Shown here in pieces: positions 26,879 to 34,349 of a stretch of 64,000 nt of DNA. A model generated the notes under the pieces. The model was not told where the DNA came from. It was given only the letters and a program-made list of their open reading frames with translations, and ran no database searches. Within the stretch, counting starts at the first letter, position 1. Each line of letters opens with the position of its first letter. A program made the position numbers and the translations under genes. Origin of the DNA: Streptomyces diacarni (lineage in GTDB: Bacteria > Actinomycetota > Actinomycetes > Streptomycetales > Streptomycetaceae); the NCBI RefSeq assembly GCF_003323715.1, contig NZ_QOIN01000036.1, positions 186,001 to 250,000 on the forward strand, written 5' to 3'.

Positions 26879-28569
26879 TTCAGGTCTCCCTCGTCGGCGC
26901 GAGCCGCCCACTGGGCGAACCGTTCGCCGTCCTCGCGCTGGTCCTGGAAGGCGCGCAGCACCCGTTCGATGTAGTCGGGGAGTTGGTCCGCTGTCACCTT
27001 CAGACCGCGCACCTTGCGGCCGAGTCCCGGCTCCAGGCCCAGCGAGCCGCCCAGGTGCACCTGGTAGCCCTCGACCTGGTTGCCGTCGGCGCCGGTGAGC
27101 AGCTGCCCTTTCAGGCCGATGTCGGCGACCTGGATGCGGGCGCAGGAGTTGGGGCAGCCGTTGAGGTTGATGGTGAGGGGCTCGTCGAAGTCGGGGAGGC
27201 GGCGCTCCAGTTCGTCGATGAGCCAGGAGCCGCGGCCCTTGGTCTCCACGATGGCCAGCTTGCAGAACTCGATGCCGGTGCACGCCATGGTGCCCCGCCG
27301 GAAGGGCGACGGCCGCGTCGACAGGTCGAGCGCCTCCAGGCCCTCGGTGAGCGAGTCCACCTGGTCCTGCTCGACGTCCAGCATGATCATTTTCTGCTCG
27401 GCCGTGGTGCGCACCCGTCCCGAGCCGTGGGCCTCGGCCAGGTCGGCGATCTTGCTGAGCGTCGCGCCGTCCACGCGGCCCACCCGGGGGGCGAACCCCA
27501 CGTAGTAGCGGCCGTCGTTCTGCCGGTGGACGCCGATGTGGTCGCGCCACTGCTGCGGAGGCTGCTCGGGCGCTGGGCCGTCGAGCAGTTTGCGCCCCAG
27601 GTACTCGTCCTGAAGCACCTGCCGGAACCTGTCCGCGCCCCAGTCGGCGAGGAGGAACTTCAGCCGGGCGCGGTTGCGCAGCCGCCGGTAGCCGTAGTCG
27701 CGGAAGATCCCGGTGACGCCCTCGTGGACGTCGGCGACCTCCTCCAGCGGCACCCACGCGCCCAGCCGCACCCCCAGTTTCGGGTTGGTGGACAGCGCGC
27801 CGCCCACCCACACGTCGAAGCCGGGCCCGTGCTCGGGGTGGTGGACGCCGACGAAGGCCACGTCGTTGATCTCGTGCGCCACGTCCAGCAGCGGCGACCC
27901 CGAGACGGCGGTCTTGAACTTGCGGGGCAGGTTGGAGTAGGCGGGGTTGCCGATGACCCGGCGGTGGATCTCCTCGATGGCCGGGGTGCCGTCGATGATC
28001 TCGTCGGCGGCGATGCCCGCGACGGGCGAGCCGAGGATGACGCGCGGGACGTCGCCGCAGGCCTCGGTGGTGGACAGCCCGACGCCCTCCAGACGCCGCC
28101 AGATCTCCGGCATGTCCTCGATGCGGATCCAGTGGAACTGGACGTTCTGGCGGTCGGTGATGTCGGCGGTGCCGCGCGCGAACTCCTGCGAGATGTCGCC
28201 GACGACGCGCAGCTGTTCGGTGGTCAGCCGGCCGCCGTCGATGCGGACGCGCAGCATGAAGAACTCGTCGTCCAGCTCCTCCGGCTCCAGCACTGCGGTC
28301 TTGCCGCCGCTGATGCCGGGCTTGCGCTGGGTGTAGAGGCCCCACCAGCGCATCCGGCCGCGCAGGTCGGCGCCGTCGATGGAGGCGAAACCGCCCTTGG
28401 CGTAGATCGTCTCAATACGTGTCCGTACATTGAGACCGTCGTCGTCCTTCTTGGTCTGCTCGTTGCCGTTCAGCGGGGTGAAGTGGCCTGCGGCCCACTG
28501 GCCTTCGCCGCGGTGGCGTCCCGCCTTGCGGCGGGCGGGGGCTGGGGGGCGCTCGGAGGTGTCGGCCAT
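26875..28569 (-). CDS. Ferredoxin-dependent sulfite reductase (nitrite/sulfite reductase family)
   Basis: A 564-residue siroheme/4Fe-4S enzyme reducing sulfite to sulfide. Two half-domains are present. The first carries TDRQNVQFHWI near residue 155. The C-terminal half has the cluster ligands in ACTGIEFC and NGCPNSC, together the four cysteines of the siroheme-linked cluster. No FMN/FAD domain is present, so electrons should come from ferredoxin. Context (APS reductase, sulfurylase, siroheme chelatase) argues for sulfite rather than nitrite. It is the first structural gene after the leader peptide; GAAGG precedes the ATG. Often named sirA or cysI. Confidence 0.92.
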   Translation of the reverse strand: MADTSERPPAPARRKAGRHRGEGQWAAGHFTPLNGNEQTKKDDDGLNVRTRIETIYAKGGFASIDGADLRGRMRWWGLYTQRKPGISGGKTAVLEPEELDDEFFMLRVRIDGGRLTTEQLRVVGDISQEFARGTADITDRQNVQFHWIRIEDMPEIWRRLEGVGLSTTEACGDVPRVILGSPVAGIAADEIIDGTPAIEEIHRRVIGNPAYSNLPRKFKTAVSGSPLLDVAHEINDVAFVGVHHPEHGPGFDVWVGGALSTNPKLGVRLGAWVPLEEVADVHEGVTGIFRDYGYRRLRNRARLKFLLADWGADRFRQVLQDEYLGRKLLDGPAPEQPPQQWRDHIGVHRQNDGRYYVGFAPRVGRVDGATLSKIADLAEAHGSGRVRTTAEQKMIMLDVEQDQVDSLTEGLEALDLSTRPSPFRRGTMACTGIEFCKLAIVETKGRGSWLIDELERRLPDFDEPLTINLNGCPNSCARIQVADIGLKGQLLTGADGNQVEGYQVHLGGSLGLEPGLGRKVRGLKVTADQLPDYIERVLRAFQDQREDGERFAQWAARADEGDLK

Positions 28570-28803
28570 GGCTCAGATCCTTCGGGCAGGGGGCGCGGGC
28601 ACACGCGTGGCGGGTGCGGTCGGGTACGCGAACGGGCCGGACCCGGCGCGCGGTGGCGGACCACCACGCGGGAAGCGCCCGTACGCGGGGGATGCGGCGA
28701 CGCCGTCCGGAGGCTGTGCCCGCGACGGTGAGGGCGGTGGCCTGGGGCCGGCCGAGGGGGAAGGCGTCGGAAGAAAGGTGTCGAGACGGCGGTGCTGTGA
28801 CTG
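28570..28803 (-). promoter_or_regulatory. Untranslated spacer between leader peptide and sulfite reductase
   Basis: This 234-bp stretch separates the leader stop codon from the first structural gene. It is GC-rich and could form alternative hairpins, the space expected for an attenuator. No canonical riboswitch and no T-run were recognised by eye. Confidence 0.35.
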
Positions 28804-28887
28804 TCAGCCCGCCGGACAGATGGCGCTGGACACGCGAACGAGGTCGACGTGACGTCGACTCACCAAGGCGATTCCAGCGCGAGACAT
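28804..28887 (-). CDS. Leader peptide of the sulfur-assimilation cluster
   Basis: A 27-codon ORF with the core SRRHVDLVRVSSAIC. It matches the short actinomycete putative leader peptides that, from memory, commonly precede sulfur-metabolism operons. It ends CPAG-stop, putting a cysteine codon four codons before the end. It lies 234 bases before the sulfite reductase ATG and is read in the same direction. A cysteine-sensing attenuation role is the likely function: stalling at the Cys codon under cysteine shortage would alter downstream RNA folding. Recognition of the motif is firm; the mechanism is inferred. Confidence 0.82.
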   Translation of the reverse strand: MSRAGIALVSRRHVDLVRVSSAICPAG

Positions 28888-28930
28888 GACGGAAGCGTCG
28901 CACGCCCGTCAGACGCCAGTCCACTGCCAT

Positions 28931-28955
28931 CCGTATGATGGACAAAAACATACCG
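28931..28955 (-). promoter_or_regulatory. Inverted repeat upstream of sulfur leader peptide
   Basis: CCGTATG and CATACCG face each other across 11 bases (6 of 7 positions pair), about 44 bases before the leader start codon. It is a candidate operator for a sulfur regulator; no clear -35/-10 pair was identified around it. Confidence 0.35.
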
Positions 28956-29090
28956 AATGGCGAGACCGGGCGGTGCGGCTCCACTGCGGTCCTGCTCAGG
29001 ACATGTCGCGTGCTCGCCGCCCGCCGGTTGTGCGGCGGGCGGTGCCGCCCGCCGCACAACCGGACGGAATCCGAACGGGGAGGGGCCGGT

Positions 29091-30002
29091 TCAGCGCGGG
29101 GACGTGCGGCGTGCGGTGCGGGCGGGCCGCCTGACTGCGGCGTGCCAGACCAGAGCAGCGCACACGAAGGCGGTCGCCGCGCTGACGAGCGACCTTGTCG
29201 CGGTGTCGGGCCGTAGCGCGGAGGCGAGGGCGATGACGGACGCCAGCGCAAGGGTGAGAGGGGCCAGCGTGCGGGGGCTCTCCACCATGCTCGGCCTGGC
29301 GGCCGGCGGCAGGAGCCACGTGGCCAGGCTGTAGCAGACACAGGCCAGCAGCGTGGCTCCCAGGACTTCGCTGGGCCGGTGCCCGCCGAGGGTCGCACTG
29401 GCGGCGGAGATGCAGGACAGCCACAAGACGCCGGTGGCGACGGCGTAGGGGCGGATGCGGGGGGAAGCCACGAGAGCGGCTGCGAGGGTCAGCGCGGCGG
29501 GGATGGCCGTGTGACCGCTGGGGAAACCCTGGTCGAGGAGGTTCTCCGGTGCGCCCACCAGGTCGGGGCGGGGGAGCACCGATGTGAGTACCTGCTTACC
29601 TCCCGTCGTGCAGATGACGACCCCGAGCGCCGCGCACCCCTGCCACCAGCGCCGCCGCACCACAGTGACGGCCGCGACAACGGCCAAGCCCACCAGCAGG
29701 GTGGGTTCGGCGCTCAATTCCATCGGTGGCAGGGGAATGGAGCCGTACTCCGCTCCGGACAGGGGGTAGATCCAAGCGGCGTCGCGTCTCTCGCCGAGGC
29801 CGAACAGGTAATTTTCGGCTCGTTGCCCCCAGGGGGTGCAGACGCCGAGGAGGTAGACGGCCACAAGTCCCAGGCTGTGCAGCGCAGTCGGCATCCAGGG
29901 CCGTGGTGTGCGCGGCGCCCCGGGATCGAGGGGGGCGTGCGGGGTTATCTCCGAAGCCTCCGCACGGCGCGGGCGCACGGGTGGAGAGTGGTACGGGGTC
30001 AT
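29091..30002 (-). CDS. PAP2-family membrane phosphatase
   Basis: A 303-residue membrane protein with about six to eight hydrophobic segments. The PAP2 acid-phosphatase motifs are visible: a K...RP segment (KQVLTSVLPRP), PSGHT (the central His) and GGHRPSEV, which contains the second catalytic His. Such enzymes dephosphorylate lipid phosphates such as phosphatidate or undecaprenyl diphosphate. ATG (MTPYHSPP) was chosen over an upstream start because CAGGAC precedes it. Two 14-bp direct repeats lie just upstream. The substrate is not determinable. Confidence 0.8.
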   Translation of the reverse strand: MTPYHSPPVRPRRAEASEITPHAPLDPGAPRTPRPWMPTALHSLGLVAVYLLGVCTPWGQRAENYLFGLGERRDAAWIYPLSGAEYGSIPLPPMELSAEPTLLVGLAVVAAVTVVRRRWWQGCAALGVVICTTGGKQVLTSVLPRPDLVGAPENLLDQGFPSGHTAIPAALTLAAALVASPRIRPYAVATGVLWLSCISAASATLGGHRPSEVLGATLLACVCYSLATWLLPPAARPSMVESPRTLAPLTLALASVIALASALRPDTATRSLVSAATAFVCAALVWHAAVRRPARTARRTSPR

Positions 30003-30024
30003 CGTCGTCGTCCTGTTCCGGAAT

Positions 30025-30061
30025 AAGTCCTGTACCAGTGCTGGGCAAAGTCCTGTACCAG
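30025..30061. repeat. 14-bp direct repeat upstream of PAP2 gene
   Basis: AAGTCCTGTACCAG occurs twice (30025-30038 and 30048-30061), 23 bases start to start, about two helical turns apart. Its place just before the PAP2 start suggests a regulator-binding pair. Confidence 0.55.
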
Positions 30062-30093
30062 CCACACGTCTTGTGGCGAGACCGAGCCGCCGG

Positions 30094-30118
30094 CCCCGGT
30101 CGGTGGCGCCGACCGGGG
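30094..30118 (-). terminator. Terminator of the padR-membrane protein unit
   Basis: CCCCGGTCGG pairs perfectly with CCGACCGGGG across a 5-nt loop, 5 bases beyond the stop codon of the membrane protein gene. Confidence 0.75.
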
Positions 30119-30122
30119 CGCT

Positions 30123-31079
30123 CTATTCGACGAGTGCCTGTTCCCGTCGGCGCTGGGCGGCGTACGCCAGGGCGGGCAGCGGTGCGACGAGCAGGAGGAG
30201 GCCGACCAGTTCCGGAACGGCCTGCATGAACGCGTCCGGCTGAGCGACGATCGCCTGCGTACGAACGAGCGCGACCGCGGCGACGGGGACCAGCCACCGA
30301 CGGTCGCCGGTGGCTGCCGTCGCCACCCCCGAGGCGAGCAGTGCGACGATTTCGAGAAGGGCCAGACCGCGCTGGAAAAGCGGACTGACGGAGGTGATGT
30401 GCGCTCCACCGGCCGTGATCATGGCGAGCGCGACGGGAACCAGCCAGCGGTAGGAGCGGCGTCGCAGCCGGCTGGGGCGGCAGAGCGCCAGCACGGTGCA
30501 CGCGGCGCACAGCATCCCGGAGAGCACCAGGTCACGGGCCGTTATGGGGGCTCCCAGGCCGTAGTAGCTGAGGCCCGCCATGCCCTCGTCGCCGAAGAGG
30601 GTGCGGCCGCCCGAGGTCGCGCCGGCCCAGATCATCGCAGCGGCCATCGGTGCCGCGATCCAGGGTCTGCCGCGCAACAGGGCGATGAGGCAGCCCAGAG
30701 GGAGTAGCCCGTAGGGCAGGAGCCGTGTCCGGGTGGGCCCGTCGGCCCATGGGTACCAGCCGGAGAAGTGGAAGGCGATGGCCTGCTGTCCGGGGTCGAT
30801 GTGCAGGGCCCAGTGATACACGTCCTGCAGGTACGGAACCAGCGCCAGCGCGGCAAGCGCCAGGGCGGCGAGGTGGATGCCGTCCAGCCACCACGGGCGG
30901 GCCGTGTCGGCGACGACGGCACGGGCGCGGGCCCGCACTCCTGCTCGCGCCAACGCGGCGATCTCCCTGGGAGGGGGGCAGGAACGTCCTGGATACGCCT
31001 CCGCGAGGCAGTTCAGCACCTCCTGTCCGTGCCGGGAACGGTAGGACGAGGGGTAGGCCGCGAGGAGAAGACGGTTCAT
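30123..31079 (-). CDS. Polytopic membrane protein, PadR-linked
   Basis: A 318-residue protein whose first 60 residues are a soluble, Arg-rich helical region (NRLLLAAYPSSYRSRHGQEVL). Around six hydrophobic segments follow. The N-terminal LLxAYPxxYRxRHGxE pattern is common in membrane proteins encoded next to PadR regulators in actinomycetes, where both are cotranscribed. Its start overlaps the padR stop by 4 bases (ATGA), so translation is coupled. No transport or enzyme motif is visible; it may sense membrane stress, but that is speculation. Confidence 0.75.
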   Translation of the reverse strand: MNRLLLAAYPSSYRSRHGQEVLNCLAEAYPGRSCPPPREIAALARAGVRARARAVVADTARPWWLDGIHLAALALAALALVPYLQDVYHWALHIDPGQQAIAFHFSGWYPWADGPTRTRLLPYGLLPLGCLIALLRGRPWIAAPMAAAMIWAGATSGGRTLFGDEGMAGLSYYGLGAPITARDLVLSGMLCAACTVLALCRPSRLRRRSYRWLVPVALAMITAGGAHITSVSPLFQRGLALLEIVALLASGVATAATGDRRWLVPVAAVALVRTQAIVAQPDAFMQAVPELVGLLLLVAPLPALAYAAQRRREQALVE

Positions 31080-31417
31080 GCGGGCGCCACCCCGCCGTTC
31101 GGCGAGCGTCCGATGACGAGGGCCGCCGCCTGCTGCATCCGCAGCGCTTCCCGGCCGAGGACCTCGTTGCCCTTTTCGGTGATCCGGTAGTAGCGCCGCG
31201 CCCGACCGTCCACGATCTCCTCGTGGTCGACGGCCACCAGGTCGGCGCGTTCCAGCCGTTCAAGCGCACCGTAGAGCGTGCCCACGGCGATGCGCAGGCG
31301 TCCGTCCGTGGCGGCCCCGGCGGCCTTGATGATGCCGTAGCCGTGCAACGGGCCCTTCATGAGGGCGGCGAGGATGAAGTACTGCGACTCCGTCAAGGAG
31401 GCGTCCCGTCTCGTCAT
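31076..31417 (-). CDS. PadR-family transcriptional regulator
   Basis: A 113-residue winged-helix regulator. ESQYFILAALMKGPLHGYGI begins the PadR fold and VGTLYGALERLERADLV is the recognition region and wing, followed by YRITEKGNEVL. It lacks a long effector domain, as in the short PadR-s1 type. The promoter reads GCGACA, 17 bases, TATAGT, and the -10 ends 6 bases before the ATG, so the mRNA should be leaderless. An inverted repeat covers this promoter, indicating autorepression. Confidence 0.88.
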   Translation of the reverse strand: MTRRDASLTESQYFILAALMKGPLHGYGIIKAAGAATDGRLRIAVGTLYGALERLERADLVAVDHEEIVDGRARRYYRITEKGNEVLGREALRMQQAAALVIGRSPNGGVAPA

Positions 31418-31419
31418 AC

Positions 31420-31453
31420 CGCGACTATATATCGGCACACATGATATGTCGCG
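31420..31453 (-). promoter_or_regulatory. padR promoter with overlapping operator-like inverted repeat
   Basis: On the minus strand, -35 GCGACA (31452-31447) and -10 TATAGT (31429-31424) are spaced by 17 bases. CGCGAC (31420-31425) and GTCGCG (31448-31453) flank the element as perfect inverted arms with AT-rich inner sequence. A regulator bound here would block the promoter. Confidence 0.6.
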
Positions 31454-31539
31454 GGCCGACTGCCACCGCTCGTCCTCGACAGCCTCTGCCCACGGGCGGC
31501 CCCGCAGGACACAGGGGTCACCGGTGTGCCGGAGTGGTA

Positions 31540-32121
31540 TCAGGCCCCCGGCCAGGGCCCCGGCGAGGGTACGTCCGGCTCGTCGCCGGTCTCGGTGCGG
31601 TAGACGCGCAGGCCGCGCCGCTCGTAGTTGGCGCGGGCGTGCCGACCGTCCCGCGAGCAGGTGTGCAGCCACACGCGGCTGGTCGCGGAGCGGCCTTCCC
31701 ACCGCTGCGCCAGGTCCCAGGCGCGCGCGAGCCCCACCGAGAGCAGATGGCCGCCGATGCCGCGCCCTCGGAAGGCGGGCAGCAGGCCGAAGTAGCTGAT
31801 CTCCACAACGCCCTGAGCGGCCTCACTCGCGCCGTCCAGTTCGATGAACCCGGCAGGTGTGCCCCGCTCGTAGGCGACCCACGTCTCGACACCCGGACGC
31901 CCGAGGAAGTGCTCCCACCGCGCGTACGTCCACGGCAGCCGGTCGACCCACGTGGTGTCCGCGCCCACCGAGGCGTACAGGAACCTGCTGAACTCGGGGC
32001 TGGGGACCTCGGCGCGGGCGACGCTCACCCCGGACGCCTCCTCGGGCACGCGCGCGGGCGTCAACTCCCGCGCCGAGTTCTGCTCCAGGTACCAGGTGAT
32101 GACGGACACGCTCGCGCTCAT
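31540..32121 (-). CDS. GNAT-family N-acetyltransferase
   Basis: A 193-residue acetyltransferase with one GNAT domain. ISYFGLLPAFRGRGIGGHLL (about residues 110-130) supplies the acetyl-CoA-binding Q/RxxGxG/A motif, and HTCSRDGRHARANYERRGLRVYRTE is the typical C-terminal region. The start is uncertain by 9 bases, since two in-frame ATGs occur (32121 and 32130) and neither has a strong Shine-Dalgarno. The substrate is unknown. It lies 23 bases after the ATPase gene, possibly in the same transcript. Confidence 0.83.
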   Translation of the reverse strand: MSASVSVITWYLEQNSARELTPARVPEEASGVSVARAEVPSPEFSRFLYASVGADTTWVDRLPWTYARWEHFLGRPGVETWVAYERGTPAGFIELDGASEAAQGVVEISYFGLLPAFRGRGIGGHLLSVGLARAWDLAQRWEGRSATSRVWLHTCSRDGRHARANYERRGLRVYRTETGDEPDVPSPGPWPGA

Positions 32122-32144
32122 GGGGGACATCCCACCACGCCGCC

Positions 32145-34019
32145 TCAGCGCAGCATCCGCAGCCCCCTGATCCGGTTGAGGGCCGCGGCCGTCTCGAACC
32201 TGCGCGGCACGGCGAAGTCCTCGTCCCGCACGGTCAGCAGCGGCCACGTCGGCCCGTCGGCCAGCATCTCCTCCAGCAGGTCGAGGGCTTCGGACAGAGT
32301 GCGGCGCCCGTCCAGCATGGAGCGGCGCACCATCAGTTCGAGCGCGAGGCCGACGCCGGTGACCTGGCGCGGGTCGGCGATCTGCTCGACGGCGCGCAGG
32401 TCCACCTCGTGGTCGCCGAAGGAGAGCACGTCCTCGCCGCGCGCCCGGATCCGGGACCGCCCCCGCACCTCGGCGTCCAGCGAAGCCGGTTCCGGCACTC
32501 GGGCCACGACGCCGGGGAACGCCTCGGCCTCGGCGTGCCTTCCGGTGGGGACGGCCGCGATCTGCCGGGCCCGCTCGGTGACGTCCGAGGGGCGGTAGGC
32601 GTCCATCATCACGACGCGGTCGGCGACCTCCAGGTAGTCGCCCGAGCCGCCCATCACCAGCACCGTGGAGACGCCGTGGTCGCGGTGCAGGGAGCGGATG
32701 GTGTCCACCAGCGGGGTCAGCGGCTCGCGGTCCTTGGCCACCAGCGCCTGCATCCGCGCGTCGCGGATCATCAGGTTCGTCGCGGCGGTGTCCTCGTCGA
32801 TCAGCAGCACGCGCGCCCCCGCCTCGACGGCCTCGCACAGGGACGCGGCCTGCGAGGTCGACCCCGAGGCGTTCTCGGTGGAGAAGTCGGAGGTGTCCGA
32901 GCCGTCGGGGAGGTGGTCGACGAAGGCGTGCACGTCGACCCGCTCCACCCGGCGGCCGTCCTCGGCCCGCAGCTTGACCGTCTCATTGCGCGAGACGACC
33001 AGTTCACGACCGTCCCCCGGTACGTGGTCCCAGATCCCGGTCTCCAGCGCGCGCAGCAGCGTCGACTTCCCGTGGAAACCGCCGCCGACGACGAGATTCA
33101 CCCCCTCGGGGACACCCATGCCCGTGACGGCGCCCGCGTGCGGCAGCTCCACCGTCACGCGCAACTCCTCGGGCGCGGCGAACGGCACCACGCCGCCACC
33201 CGCCGCCGGGCGGTCGTCGACCCCGCTGCGGCGCGGCAGTACGGCGCCGTCGGCGACGAACCCGACCAGACCGAGCCCCGCCAGCGCGTCCCGCAGCGCC
33301 ACCGAGTCCTCGACGGTCTCCACGAAGCGCCGCACCTGGTCGGCGTCCAACGCCGCGTACACCAGCGTGCGTTCGGCCGCGCCCGGCAGCACCTGGCACA
33401 GCAGCCGCTCGGCCTCGCGCCCGTCGATGCGCCGCCCGTGGCCCGGCAGCGCCACGCCCAGCCGCAGGACGACCGAACCGTCGTCCCCGCTGACCGTGCA
33501 CGAGCTGCGCTCCAGCACCTCCTGGCCGCCCGCGTCCACCCGCAGCGCCTTCTCGCCGCGCACCGCACGCGCGGCTCCGCGCGCAAGGTAGGAGGCCAGC
33601 GCCCGCCGCCGGGTCGGGGTCGCCCACAGCTCGGCGGGCAGCCCGGCCTGCCCGCCGGGCACGTGGACGGCCACCCGCGCGGGCGGCGCGTACGGGTCGG
33701 ACTGGCCGCGCACCAGCTCCAGCACCAGGCCGCCGGGCAGCTCCCACCGCCCGGTCAGGCCCTTGTACCGCCCGTACTGCGCGCCCTCCAAGCCCCGCAG
33801 CTCGGCGGCGAGCCCGGTGCGCGGCGCCCGAGCCCGGCCCTCTGCATATCCGGCGGCCCCGGCGGGCCCATCGCCCCCGGCGTGCTCGCGCGGCGGACCG
33901 CCGCGCCCCCGGGGACGGCCCCCGCGCGGACCGCCGTGACCGCCCCCGTATCCGCCGCGCCCGTACGGCCGTCCACCGCCGCGCCGCCGGCCTTCAGCGC
34001 CACCGAACTCCTCGCGCAC
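32145..34019 (-). CDS. ABC-class ATPase (PF09818-type) with Gly/Arg-rich N-terminus
   Basis: A 624-residue predicted ATPase of the uncharacterised family sometimes called ABC-class ATPase. The P-loop GGGFHGKST follows NLVV near residue 320, an SGSTSQA signature-like segment lies near 400, and Walker B is ARVLLIDEDTAATN. Residues 6-55 form a low-complexity tail rich in RGG, GGY and GRG units, resembling RNA-binding RGG boxes. GTG was chosen because GGAAGGCGG precedes it at good spacing. It diverges from an MFS gene. The function is unknown; nucleic-acid binding is suggested only by the tail. Confidence 0.82.
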   Translation of the reverse strand: MREEFGGAEGRRRGGGRPYGRGGYGGGHGGPRGGRPRGRGGPPREHAGGDGPAGAAGYAEGRARAPRTGLAAELRGLEGAQYGRYKGLTGRWELPGGLVLELVRGQSDPYAPPARVAVHVPGGQAGLPAELWATPTRRRALASYLARGAARAVRGEKALRVDAGGQEVLERSSCTVSGDDGSVVLRLGVALPGHGRRIDGREAERLLCQVLPGAAERTLVYAALDADQVRRFVETVEDSVALRDALAGLGLVGFVADGAVLPRRSGVDDRPAAGGGVVPFAAPEELRVTVELPHAGAVTGMGVPEGVNLVVGGGFHGKSTLLRALETGIWDHVPGDGRELVVSRNETVKLRAEDGRRVERVDVHAFVDHLPDGSDTSDFSTENASGSTSQAASLCEAVEAGARVLLIDEDTAATNLMIRDARMQALVAKDREPLTPLVDTIRSLHRDHGVSTVLVMGGSGDYLEVADRVVMMDAYRPSDVTERARQIAAVPTGRHAEAEAFPGVVARVPEPASLDAEVRGRSRIRARGEDVLSFGDHEVDLRAVEQIADPRQVTGVGLALELMVRRSMLDGRRTLSEALDLLEEMLADGPTWPLLTVRDEDFAVPRRFETAAALNRIRGLRMLR

Positions 34020-34349
34020 GCCGTTTTCCGCCTTCCTGTCGTCCGTGTCGTCGGCTCCGCTCGCTCCCGACCGGGCCGTGCCCGTCGCCGGGCCGCCGTG
34101 CCGGCCAGGGCGCCCGACAGCCGCTGGGGCCGCCGAAGGCCGGTCGGGGCCGACGATACGGGCCGGGGGCGAGCGCCCCGAAACGCCGCCCGGGGGACGC
34201 CGAGCTGTCCACGGCGCCGGCCCGGAACCGCCCCGGCGCCACCCTGGCACGGTTCCGGCACATCCCCAGAAGGGGTCACATTCTTCCACTCGCCCTTTTC
34301 CTGACGGAAAGCTCCATATTCTCTCTCGGAGGGGGAGAAGGAGGGGACC
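34020..34349. other. Divergent promoter region, no gene
   Basis: This 330-bp interval lies between the divergent ATPase and MFS genes. Next to the MFS gene it becomes AT-richer, with TATTCT at 34317-34322 as a possible -10, and GGAGAAGGAGGGG as the MFS ribosome-binding site. No paired -35 stands out. Confidence 0.4.
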
